A stretch of 36,364 bases of DNA from DASWNP01 sp035537095 (GTDB lineage: Bacteria; Acidobacteriota; Blastocatellia; Pyrinomonadales; Pyrinomonadaceae). Positions within the stretch are counted from its first letter, which is position 1, and every line of letters starts with the position of its first letter. Below the pieces are notes generated by a model that worked only from the letters and a program-made list of their open reading frames with translations, did no database searches and had not been told where the DNA came from. The position numbers were made by a program, and so were the translations under genes. The stretch spans positions 1-36,364 of the forward strand of contig DATLMV010000052.1 in the NCBI GenBank assembly GCA_035537095.1. Direction: 5' to 3'. Below, in pieces: positions 1 to 6,272 of this stretch.

Positions 1-5
1 TGAAC

Positions 6-90
6 GGATGACGAACGATAGAAGATAGACGGCAGGAAAGCTACCTTCTCATCAATCGTCTATGGTCTATCGTCCATCGTCCATCGTCCA
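6..90. repeat. Intergenic short-word hairpin, site A
   Basis: The left arm (about 6-32) and right arm (about 57-89) are imperfect inverted copies. The right arm is an irregular tandem of the words CTATCGTC and CATCGTC, and the left arm carries the complementary words GACGAACGATAG and GATAGACGG. The loop is about 24 nt. It ends a few bases before the psuG start codon, and the gene on its left lies outside the window. It has the same architecture as sites B-E but a different word. It could be a 3'-end hairpin of the upstream gene; function is not known. Confidence 0.6.
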
Positions 91-96
91 CAACAT

Positions 97-1005
97 ATGA
101 GAGAACACTTCAAAGTGAGTGATGAAGTACGGGCGGCGGTCGAGGCGCGGCGGCCCGTGATCGCGCTCGAATCAACGGTCATCGCGCACGGTCTGCCGCG
201 CCCGCAGAATCTTCTGACGGCGCAACGGCTCGAAGAGATAGTCCGCGCAGAGGGCGCGATTCCGGCGACCGTCGCCATCCTGCAAGGCACGCTCACGGTC
301 GGACTCGACGCCGAACAACTCCGGCACGTCGCCGAGCATGGAGACGTGCACAAAGTCAGCCGCCGCGACTTGCCCGTCGCCGTCGCGCGGCGTTGGGACG
401 GCGCGACGACCGTCGCCACGACGATGTTCATCGCGCACGCTTGCGGCCTTCGTGTCTTTGCGACGGGCGGCATCGGCGGCGTCCATCGCGGCGCGCTGCC
501 CGACATCTCCGCAGACCTGCCGGAGCTTGCGCGCACGCCGATGATCGTCGTCTGCTCGGGCGCGAAGATCGTCCTCGACCTCGCCGCGACGCGCGAGTGG
601 TTGGAGACCGAGGGCGTGACCGTCGTCGGCTACGGCTGCGACGAGATGCCCGCCTTCTACACGCGCCGGAGCGGGCTCGCGGTTGACGTGCGCGCCGACG
701 CGCCTGCGGATGTCGCGTCGCTCGCGCAAGCGCAGCGCAGCCTCGGCATCGAGAGCGCGCTCGTCGTGACTGTGCCCGTGCCCGCCGCAGACGAAGTTGA
801 CGAAACGGTCGCACACGATGCGCTCGACGATGCGCTCGCCGAAGCCGGGCGGACACACGTCGGCGGTCGTGAGTTGACGCCCTTTCTTCTGGCGCGCATG
901 AGCGAACGAAGCGGCGGCGCGACCCTCAAAGCAAACATCAGTCTCCTCGAAAACAACGCGCGCAACGCCGCCCGAATCGCGCGCGCCCTCACGGAAGCGG
1001 AATAG
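97..1005 (+). CDS. psuG: Pseudouridine-5'-phosphate glycosidase
   Basis: PsuG cytoplasmically and reversibly cleaves the C-C glycosidic bond of pseudouridine 5'-phosphate to uracil and ribose 5-phosphate. The 302-residue length is normal for the family. Visible hallmarks are the N-terminal ALESTVIAHG block (Glu25, His31), HKVSRRDLP (Lys86), the glycine-rich ATGGIGGVHRGA segment (about 122-133) with the following acidic residues, and CSGAKIVLD, whose Lys157 corresponds to the Schiff-base lysine of the family. The C-terminal part contains the conserved GGRELTPFLL and ANISLLENNA blocks. The partner kinase PsuK is not in the window, so it may lie to the left or elsewhere. The ATG at 97 lacks an obvious Shine-Dalgarno site because repeat site A runs almost up to it. 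Identification is very secure. Confidence 0.95.
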   Translation: MREHFKVSDEVRAAVEARRPVIALESTVIAHGLPRPQNLLTAQRLEEIVRAEGAIPATVAILQGTLTVGLDAEQLRHVAEHGDVHKVSRRDLPVAVARRWDGATTVATTMFIAHACGLRVFATGGIGGVHRGALPDISADLPELARTPMIVVCSGAKIVLDLAATREWLETEGVTVVGYGCDEMPAFYTRRSGLAVDVRADAPADVASLAQAQRSLGIESALVVTVPVPAADEVDETVAHDALDDALAEAGRTHVGGRELTPFLLARMSERSGGATLKANISLLENNARNAARIARALTEAE

Positions 1006-1187
1006 ATAATCCGCGCCAGCCTCCGCGACCGCGCACGCTCCGCCCGAAAATAGACAGAACCCGCCGCACGTTTCCAGCGTTCTTCTTGCTGAAGCTCGCA
1101 AAGCAAGATTGTGCGAAGTCGTCAGAAAATATCGAAACCCGTAGAGCATAAATGTTACCCGCGCGGCGCGGCGGAGGGGAAGAAAAG

Positions 1188-1982
1188 ATGAAGTTAAAGG
1201 TCATGTTTGTCTTATTGGTGGTTGCGATGGCATGGGTCTGGGGACGCCACAATTATCATGAAGTGAATGCGGCTGTCGTCACCGAAGGACAGAAAGAGAT
1301 CAGACAGAGTTTTCAACTCACGGCGGGCGCGCAAGTGGAAGTCCGGGGCATCAACGGCGCGGTTGACATCGAGACCACCGACTCCAACACCGCCGAAGTC
1401 CACATCATCCGCACGGCGAAGGATAGCTCCGACCTCGACCGCCAGCAGATTATCGTCGAACAGACGCCGACGAGCCTCAACATCTACGGCAAGAAAACCG
1501 AAGGCAGTTGGCGCGCGATGTTCGGCGGCGGCAGCGTGCATAACCGTGTCATGTTGAAGCTTCCGCGCCGCGTCGAACTGACGACCAAAGGCGTCAACGG
1601 CCCGGTCATCGTCGGCGAGTTGGACGGCGCGGTGCACCTGAGCGGCATCAACGGGCGCGTCGAAGTGGCGCAGTCGGCCAACTTCGCGGAGATTGCGGGC
1701 ATCAACGGCGGCGTCACAATCGGCGTCACGCGCCTCGGCCCCGATGGCTTGACGGTCAAGGGCGTCAACGGCGGCGTCGAGATTCGTCTGGCGCAAGACC
1801 TCAACGCCGACGTGGATGTCAAAGGTCTCAACGGCAGCGTCTCGCTCAACATCCCGAACGTGACGACGCAGGAGCGGAGCCGTTCCAGCCTTCAGGCGCA
1901 AATCGGCACGGGCGGCGTGCCCATCAACATCAAGGGCGTCAACGGCGGCGTCCGCTTCGTCTCCGCCAACGGCACGCGCTGA
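1188..1982 (+). CDS. Exported DUF4097-like repeat (adhesin-type) protein
   Basis: I chose the ATG at 1188 over one at 1152 because GGAGGGGA lies just upstream and the protein then begins with a clean signal peptide (MKLKVMFVLLVVAMAWVWG). The mature part is built from a recurring hexad G-[VIL]-N-G-x-V (GINGAV, GVNGPV, GINGRV, GINGGV, GVNGGV, GLNGSV, GVNGGV) spaced roughly 20-35 residues apart, as expected for a beta-solenoid of the DUF4097 putative-adhesin type. It is about 264 residues long and probably periplasmic or outer-surface; its ligand is unknown. No membrane anchor or lipobox is visible after the signal peptide. A strong terminator follows at 2060, so it looks monocistronic. The family is well supported, the function is not. 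Confidence 0.75.
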   Translation: MKLKVMFVLLVVAMAWVWGRHNYHEVNAAVVTEGQKEIRQSFQLTAGAQVEVRGINGAVDIETTDSNTAEVHIIRTAKDSSDLDRQQIIVEQTPTSLNIYGKKTEGSWRAMFGGGSVHNRVMLKLPRRVELTTKGVNGPVIVGELDGAVHLSGINGRVEVAQSANFAEIAGINGGVTIGVTRLGPDGLTVKGVNGGVEIRLAQDLNADVDVKGLNGSVSLNIPNVTTQERSRSSLQAQIGTGGVPINIKGVNGGVRFVSANGTR

Positions 1983-2059
1983 AGCGAACCGGCAGAAGAC
2001 GCTCCGTAGCGTTAGCTCAAACAGAAAACAGGTCGAACACAAAAGCAGTCCAAGTGAAT

Positions 2060-2100
2060 GGGCGCGGGTAAGATAACCTTCTTACCCGCGCCCGTTCGTT
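2060..2100 (+). terminator. Strong hairpin terminator after the DUF4097-like gene
   Basis: A perfect 13-bp stem (2060-2072 GGGCGCGGGTAAG with 2081-2093) and an 8-nt loop are followed by GTTCGTTTCG. It lies 77 bp after the stop of the plus-strand gene. The T tract is weak, but the stem is long and uninterrupted. Confidence 0.7.
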
Positions 2101-2171
2101 TCGCCCGTGTGCTCTTTCGTGTCTGCGTTGTCGAGCCGCCGCGCCCGCCGTGCGGTTAAATGCAACCCGCG

Positions 2172-2414
2172 CTAACGCACGCGATAATCGTCGCGGTCGA
2201 GCACTTCGGGCCAGAGTTCGCCGTCCGTCTCGTCCGTTTGCAAGAGGCTCTCCGTCTCCTCCAACTCAAGCCGCAGCGCGGCGTTCTCCCGCTCCAATTC
2301 CGACACGCGCCGCTTGTGCTGCCTCACGACGCTCTCCAAAAACATCATGTAACAGAACTCCACCGCCGCCACACACAGCAACGCCAGCGCACAGATCAAG
2401 ACCGCGTAAAACAT
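2172..2414 (-). CDS. Small membrane protein with C-terminal coiled coil
   Basis: Reading from the internal ATG at 2414 gives an 80-residue protein: one transmembrane helix (MFYAVLICALALLCVAAVEF) followed by a charged heptad-patterned helix (QHKRRVSELERENAALRLEL, then an acidic stretch to about residue 65) and an acidic tail. The topology resembles FtsB/FtsL-like or phage-shock-type bitopic coiled-coil proteins, but no family signature is visible. The ATG is preceded by AGGGGAG at a slightly long spacing. It could also start further upstream, but the extra N-terminus would be Arg/Gly-rich and look non-coding. It stands alone between the terminator at 2060 and the accessory island. I consider it a real gene of unknown function. 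Confidence 0.55.
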   Translation of the reverse strand: MFYAVLICALALLCVAAVEFCYMMFLESVVRQHKRRVSELERENAALRLELEETESLLQTDETDGELWPEVLDRDDYRVR

Positions 2415-2639
2415 CGCTCTCTGAATACTCCCCTGACTCGTCCGCGCGCCGTCTATCCTTCCAACTATCGCGCGAGTGCGACCGCCTCGATATCCGCCCG
2501 CCCGCGCGCCCAACGACGCAAATCTTCCAGTAGAAACGTTAACTCATCCAATTTTAACATGATTGCCCGGATGAGATGGTAGACAAAGGAAACCGCCGCT
2601 CAACTCATGAGGACGGCCAACAGTTATCAGCAGCATGAC

Positions 2640-2682
2640 GCACCCCGAAAGACTCCAACTTCCGGCCCCCTGATTCACAGTC
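2640..2682 (-). pseudogene. Decayed tRNA 3'-half, candidate island att remnant
   Basis: An ungapped hand alignment with the intact tRNA-Arg at 7322-7395 (same strand) matches 34 of 43 positions, from the anticodon loop to the acceptor end. Shared blocks include CCCCCTGATTC and GACTC. The T-stem still pairs (GGAAG with CTTTC, one wobble), but the T-loop has lost the conserved C (TTGGAGT) and the anticodon position reads GTG instead of ACG. No matching 5' acceptor strand is visible on the other side, so it is not a functional tRNA. It is either an old att duplication from island insertion or a decayed tRNA-His relative. Confidence 0.5.
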
Positions 2683-2736
2683 TACGGGAGAGGATAAATC
2701 ACCTGATGCTCCGCACCTAAACCTCTTCCGTACGGA

Positions 2737-2745
2737 TGCTATAAT
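2737..2745 (+). promoter_or_regulatory. Possible extended -10 promoter into the array
   Basis: TGCTATAAT matches the extended -10 form TGnTATAAT and points into the cassette array. No good -35 box lies 17 bp upstream. It is the best candidate for a common cassette promoter at the array entrance, but such a short motif could occur by chance. Confidence 0.3.
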
Positions 2746-2953
2746 GCCCGAACCGGATGTCACGCCGCACTTCATCAAGCAATAAGGTCTCCGTAAGCGG
2801 TCATGGTTTGCAACATGACGCTCGCTCCCCCTTGAGCGGTTTGACAGGCGGCGAGCGCGGCGGATTATGCACCTCCCGCGCGCCAAAAACCAAGCCTTTC
2901 GATGATTAGGCCGACAGTCGCGGTAAAACTCGACAAGGAGATACTTAGACCGC

Positions 2954-3018
2954 ACGTAACGGTAATCACCGGCCATAGCCATCAAACACCGTAACATTCC
3001 GCCTACTTAGCGTTAGGC
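2954..3018 (+). other. attC-like site 0 (start of array)
   Basis: The right box is a perfect GTTAGGC (3012-3018). The left box is degenerate, ACGTAAC (2954-2960). The arms share the complementary core TAACG-TAA, and an inner ACGGT/ACCGT pair is visible. At 65 bp it falls in the short attC size range. It precedes the first cassette gene (3161). Confidence 0.45.
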
Positions 3019-3038
3019 ATCTGCTCGTAAAAATGCTG

Positions 3039-3068
3039 TTGACATTTTCTTAATGACAGACATATTGT
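3039..3068 (+). promoter_or_regulatory. Sigma-70-type promoter for the first cassette gene
   Basis: A perfect -35 box TTGACA (3039-3044) and a -10 box TATTGT (3063-3068) are separated by 18 bp, in AT-rich sequence just after attC-like site 0. A leader of roughly 85 nt would then reach the ATG at 3161. Confidence 0.45.
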
Positions 3069-3160
3069 GCCCTCGCTACTTATAAGCTTCCCTGCTGACG
3101 AGAAACTCATCCTCGTAAGCCTCACAAAATTACCCATCAACTGAAAGTTGCGGAGGAGTT

Positions 3161-3763
3161 ATGGCTAAAGAAGATTTTGAGCGAGCTTGGAATTTGATGG
3201 TTGAACTTAGAAAAGAAACGATTGAGGGGCAACGTATGCGAACTCAAGTTATCGGATTTAAAATAACCGCTGTTAGTACAGGAATAGCAGTAATTGTTGC
3301 GAACATGCATCTAGTCCCAAAAGAGCTTTTAGCAATCCCCGCTTTCGCATCCATATTCTTTGACTTATTGATAATCAATTACAGTATTTCGGTCAGAAGA
3401 ATCGGATTATATTGCCAAGAATATCTAGAACCTATATTTAGAAGAGAGGCGAGTACGATGGACGCTGCTTCTCAGTTTTGTTGGTGGGAAGAATTTATTG
3501 ATCTTCACCACGTTCGCCCAAGATTTGCAATCATTGCAAATCTTGGATTCACAGTATTGGCGCTCCTCTCAGCTTTTTATGTGTTACTCATACCGCTTCG
3601 CCTATCTTATGCGCTACTTGCTGCTTTATTAGCAGCGTTATTCTTGTATGACATCTTGGCTTTTCAAATCCCCAAGAAAATTTCAGGGAAGGAAAAAGAT
3701 TGGTTGACGAAGCTCTTCATTGGAAGCTACAGGAGAAAGGATTATCCGAGAGTATCGGCTTGA
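3161..3763 (+). CDS. Cassette-encoded four-helix membrane protein, unknown family
   Basis: The ATG at 3161 follows an excellent GCGGAGGAG ribosome site. The 200-residue product has a charged helical N-terminus (about 1-30), two transmembrane helices (about 33-50 and 55-75), a conserved-looking cytosolic loop (ISVRRIGLYCQEYLEPIF, then FCWWEEFIDLHHVRPRF) and two more transmembrane helices (about 127-145 and 148-168). A basic tail follows. I do not recognise the family. The pattern of helical N-terminus, paired helices and a WWEE-containing loop resembles membrane effectors of small defence modules such as the SLATT group, but no diagnostic motif proves this. Codon use and GC are lower than in the chromosomal neighbours, consistent with acquisition as a cassette bounded by sites 0 and 1. 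Confidence 0.8.
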   Translation: MAKEDFERAWNLMVELRKETIEGQRMRTQVIGFKITAVSTGIAVIVANMHLVPKELLAIPAFASIFFDLLIINYSISVRRIGLYCQEYLEPIFRREASTMDAASQFCWWEEFIDLHHVRPRFAIIANLGFTVLALLSAFYVLLIPLRLSYALLAALLAALFLYDILAFQIPKKISGKEKDWLTKLFIGSYRRKDYPRVSA

Positions 3764-3788
3764 CAACTAGTGCCTCTAATCACCCGAT

Positions 3789-3897
3789 GCCTAACAACTC
3801 ATTCAACCCGACGCCTCGACAGCGTGCCTTTTATGCTCTCTCCTCGCGCTTATGTTCTATGCTGTTCGCTCGGCGCGGGTTGATTCAGTCGTTGGAT
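3789..3897 (+). other. attC site 1
   Basis: Left box GCCTAAC (3789-3795) and right box GTTGGAT (3891-3897) fit RYYYAAC and GTTRRRY. The outer arms are complementary over about 20 bp (CAAC-ACT-A-TCAACCCG) with scattered mismatches, and the centre is variable. Length is 109 bp. This is one of the two clearest attC sites here. Confidence 0.8.
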
Positions 3898-3929
3898 TGC
3901 TGCCGGGGCACAACCCGCAAGCAGCGAGA

Positions 3930-4652
3930 TCAATAATCTCCACGGAGTGAGGTTCGCTCCTCGGTGACGGAGAAATCCGGATATTCAGCGGTGAGGTCTT
4001 TGAACATACTGAAGTATGCTTCGCCGACCGTGACGGACTTGAGGCCGTTCGGGCGGGCGATGAGCGGCAAGACCTGTCTCGGGACGATGCCGCTATAAGT
4101 TAACTTCAGGTCTTCCAAGTTCGGGAATAACTCGATGTTTTTCGGCAGCGAACGAAAGCCCCTTAAGCCGACGTGCCGGACGCTGGTCATTTTCGCCGCC
4201 TCCGGTGGGAACGCCTCGAACTGAGGGTTGTGGTGTAACCTGAGATACCTTAACCGCTTCATTGAACCGAACTCGGGCGGGAAGGTCGTAAATTCATTAG
4301 GCTTTCCCTGACCTTCGTTGCCGAGGTCGAAATCCACTATGTTGGTGAGCGCGGCGATCTCCGGGGGCAGTTCTTTGATGGCGCAGCTTTTTAGTTGAAG
4401 TTTATTCACGCTCCACATTTTGCCCAGCATGAGAAACGTCGCGGCGAGGTCGAGACTGGTACAAAATTGTATTCGCAGTTCTATGAGTTCCCTGATCGTT
4501 TCTATTTCTGACGGCGGCTTTTTCATATCCTTATCGCAGGTGTATGTGCAGACGTTGCCACTCGTGGTAACTTGCCCCCAGCCGTATCCGGCGCGCAAGA
4601 CCAGCGTGTTGAGCTTTGAGTATTTGAAACGAGTCGTTAGTGTCAGCGCCAT
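3930..4652 (-). CDS. Cassette-encoded leucine-rich-repeat protein (reverse oriented)
   Basis: The 240-residue protein, probably cytoplasmic (no signal peptide), starts at the ATG at 4652 with CAGGAGC six bases upstream. After a roughly 80-residue N-terminal region come LRR units of the LP-x-E/FP-x-E bacterial type: VNKLQLKSCAIKELPPEIAA, NIVDFDLGNEG, FPPEFGSMKRLRYLRLHHNP, FPPEAAKMTSVRHVGLRGF, LPKNIELFPNLEDLKLTYSG. LRRs of this sort bind protein partners; the partner is unknown. It is the only gene in the array running against the attC orientation, so it must carry its own promoter or be read as antisense to the array transcript. No helix, lipobox or enzymatic domain is visible. The N-terminal region contains CTYTCDKD and could be a small separate fold. 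Confidence 0.8.
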   Translation of the reverse strand: MALTLTTRFKYSKLNTLVLRAGYGWGQVTTSGNVCTYTCDKDMKKPPSEIETIRELIELRIQFCTSLDLAATFLMLGKMWSVNKLQLKSCAIKELPPEIAALTNIVDFDLGNEGQGKPNEFTTFPPEFGSMKRLRYLRLHHNPQFEAFPPEAAKMTSVRHVGLRGFRSLPKNIELFPNLEDLKLTYSGIVPRQVLPLIARPNGLKSVTVGEAYFSMFKDLTAEYPDFSVTEERTSLRGDY

Positions 4653-4728
4653 TTTTCTGCTCCTGAAATCATATAAGTATCATAGCGGCGGGTCGGTGTG
4701 AAACCCGTTCGGGCGAGCCTCCGGCGCA

Positions 4729-4831
4729 ATCTAACGACGGCATGCACCCGACCACGAATAGCGTTGCTCTCATCCGCAAGACGCCCTTCTAATCGTGTCG
4801 GATGCGCAGCCGGTGATGGCGGGCGTCAGGC
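4729..4831 (+). other. attC site 2
   Basis: Left box ATCTAAC (4729-4735) fits RYYYAAC. The right box is GTCAGGC (4825-4831), one base off GTTRRRY. The arms pair imperfectly over about 20 bp (ACGACGGCATGCACC against GGTGATGGCGGGCGT). Length is 103 bp. The altered right core may lower recombination activity. Confidence 0.65.
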
Positions 4832-4905
4832 GTCGGAAGAGAGTGCTTGCATATCGAGAGAGCAGGTGCGCGATGGCAGCCTGATATTTTCAGGGAGAAA
4901 CAAGT

Positions 4906-5244
4906 ATGGCAACTATCTTTCACATCACAAAACGTGCGGAATGGGAAAGAGCCCAACGAGAAGGAGTCTACCGAACACCGACGTTGGCATCCGAGGGGTT
5001 TATTCATTGCTCGGGAAGTGATCAAGTGATTCGGATAGCTAACGGACTGTTTCGGGGGCAGACGGGATTAGTGCTTCTTGAGATTGATACTCGTCAAGTC
5101 GGAGCCGAAATCCGGTATGAGAATTGTGAAGGCGGGCAAGAGGCTTTCCCCCACATCTACGGGGCTTTAGATTTAGGCGCAGTAGTGCGAGTGTTGGAGT
5201 TAGAGCCGGGAGAAGACGGAAGTTTTGCAATGCCTTCAATCTAA
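4906..5244 (+). CDS. DUF952 family protein
   Basis: This 112-residue protein has the DUF952 layout over its whole length: FHITKRAEWERAQREGVY at the start, then L-ASEGFIHCS, a Q-x-IRIAN-LFRG segment, LVLLEIDTRQVGAEIRYEN, and FPHIYGALDLGAVV. DUF952 proteins are cytoplasmic, have a fold suggested to be ADP-ribosyltransferase-like, and have no settled biochemical role. The histidines in HIT, IHCS and FPHIYG are the conserved ones. The ATG follows CAGGGAGAAACAAGT. It is the sole gene of the cassette between sites 2 and 3, in the attC orientation. DUF952 is also widespread in chromosomes, so carriage here is probably recent relative to the flanks. Confidence 0.85.
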   Translation: MATIFHITKRAEWERAQREGVYRTPTLASEGFIHCSGSDQVIRIANGLFRGQTGLVLLEIDTRQVGAEIRYENCEGGQEAFPHIYGALDLGAVVRVLELEPGEDGSFAMPSI

Positions 5245-5264
5245 CCGGGGAGATGCCGAGCGCC

Positions 5265-5350
5265 GTCCAACAACGGCCTGCACCCGACCCGCGACACGAG
5301 AGTTGTTAAGTTCAATTGAAGATGCGGGCGGGTGATGCGGGGCGTTGGAT
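5265..5350 (+). other. attC site 3
   Basis: Left box GTCCAAC (5265-5271) and right box GTTGGAT (5344-5350) both fit the consensus and are near-complementary to each other. The arms continue pairing through GGCCTGCACCCGACCCGC against GCGGGCGGGTGATGCGGGGC. Length is 86 bp. It is the best attC in the window. Confidence 0.85.
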
Positions 5351-5405
5351 GCTTGTGCCATTGATACATTCTCTCTTGTATCTTTAAGTGAAAGGGTGCA
5401 GACGG

Positions 5406-5642
5406 ATGCCAAATCTTGAGAGTTGCGCGAAATGTAAATCCACGAAAATAATACCGAAAGTTCGGATGGTTGATAGAGGGGAGTATGACGCGGCTGGTGA
5501 CTTGACGGTGATATTGAAGAACATCCATCAGGGAGTTCTCAGGGCATGGATTTGCGGCGGATGCGGGTACGTGGAGACGTATGTGGATAATCCGGGCGAG
5601 CTTTATGACGCATACGAGAAGTCTATGCCCAAGCACGAATGA
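5406..5642 (+). CDS. Small zinc-ribbon cassette protein
   Basis: The product is 78 residues with two Cys pairs, ESCAKCKS (Cys7, Cys10) and WICGGCGY (Cys50, Cys53), a classical two-knuckle zinc ribbon around a beta-hairpin. The tail is acidic (NPGELYDAYEKSM). I prefer the ATG at 5406; a GTG at 5388 would add six residues. A small dyad, GATACA-N8-TGTATC (5363-5382), sits just upstream and could be an operator. No enzymatic motif is visible; such proteins usually bind nucleic acid or protein partners. It is flanked by attC sites 3 and 4 and reads in the array direction. Function unknown. Confidence 0.7.
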   Translation: MPNLESCAKCKSTKIIPKVRMVDRGEYDAAGDLTVILKNIHQGVLRAWICGGCGYVETYVDNPGELYDAYEKSMPKHE

Positions 5643-5699
5643 TGCGAGGTGTTGTGCAATGAGATGTAAATCCGGGTACTTGATTTTGTAGAATCGCGC

Positions 5700-5788
5700 C
5701 TCTAACAACGCGTTGAACCCGACGCCTCGATAGCATGGCTCTCATGTAGCTTCCTCGCACCCTTCGGAGCCGGTCTGAATTGTTGAAC
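5700..5788 (+). other. attC site 4
   Basis: Left box CTCTAAC (5700-5706) misses the consensus only at its first base. Right box GTTGAAC (5782-5788) fits GTTRRRY. The left arm AACAACGCGTTGAACCCGACGCCTCGA closely resembles the left arm of site 1, pointing to a shared attC lineage. Arm pairing is imperfect. Length is 89 bp. Confidence 0.65.
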
Positions 5789-5789
5789 T

Positions 5790-6029
5790 ATGAACTGGAT
5801 ACAAAAGTTTTTCACGTCAATTTTCCCTGCTTCGTGGGCGCAATCAATGGAAGCAGATTCGCGCCGTTGGTTTATGAAATGCCCGAAATGTGATTTCGAG
5901 CAATCAATTTGGGATTTAGGCGGGATTCGCTGGAAGGCGACGGGCAATTCGAGAACTCTGAGGAAATGCCCGAACTGCCGGAAAAGGTCTTGGCAACTGA
6001 CTTACAAAAAAGAGAAGGAAAACCAATGA
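5790..6029 (+). CDS. Small zinc-ribbon cassette protein
   Basis: The ATG lies one base after the right box of attC site 4, an arrangement common for cassette genes. The 79-residue product has an amphipathic N-terminus (MNWIQKFFTSIFPASW) and two Cys pairs, MKCPKCDF (Cys31, Cys34) and RKCPNCRK (Cys60, Cys63), spaced as a zinc ribbon, with Trp-rich strands between (WDLGGIRWKA) and a lysine-rich end. No family is recognised. It is distinct from the zinc ribbon at 5406 in spacing and sequence. A possible 18-codon reading frame overlaps its stop codon (6026-6082), but I do not count it as a gene. Confidence 0.7.
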   Translation: MNWIQKFFTSIFPASWAQSMEADSRRWFMKCPKCDFEQSIWDLGGIRWKATGNSRTLRKCPNCRKRSWQLTYKKEKENQ

Positions 6030-6098
6030 ACATCCGCGCAATCATCAGCGTAGTTGTCATCGTTGCAGACGGCATAGAGTGAAAATAAAGTCGTGTGT

Positions 6099-6220
6099 CG
6101 GCAAAAACTTGCCGGGTAAAAACAAAGACACGCCCGGCAAGTCGTTGGAGCGGAGGGCGAGTTATCCGGTCTTGCAGCGAAAACCTGTGTGTCATCATGT
6201 TGTGCGCGCCGTCGTTAGAT
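6099..6220 (+). other. Degenerate attC-like region 5 with perfect stem-loop
   Basis: A perfect 10-bp inverted repeat, ACTTGCCGGG (6107-6116) with its complement (6133-6142), has a 16-nt loop and is followed by GTCGTTGGAG, an attC-like right box. A second consensus right box, GTTAGAT, lies at 6214-6220. No convincing left box RYYYAAC was found for either. The region may be an atypical attC followed by a remnant, or a terminator plus a decayed attC. Confidence 0.35.
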
Positions 6221-6272
6221 TACGGCGTTCGGCAGCTTGCGTTGTTGTTTTCCACGAACCAAAATAAACGGC

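Noticed and set aside
2605..2997. A 130-codon minus-strand frame at the left edge of the island
   Set aside because: Part of it is a translation of the tRNA-like remnant (DCESGGRKLESF resembles the usual tRNA shadow peptide), and the rest lacks coding character.
6026..6082. 18-codon frame overlapping the stop of the zinc-ribbon gene (MNIRAIISVVVIVADGIE)
   Set aside because: It is too short to support; the ATGA overlap is suggestive but there is no independent evidence.
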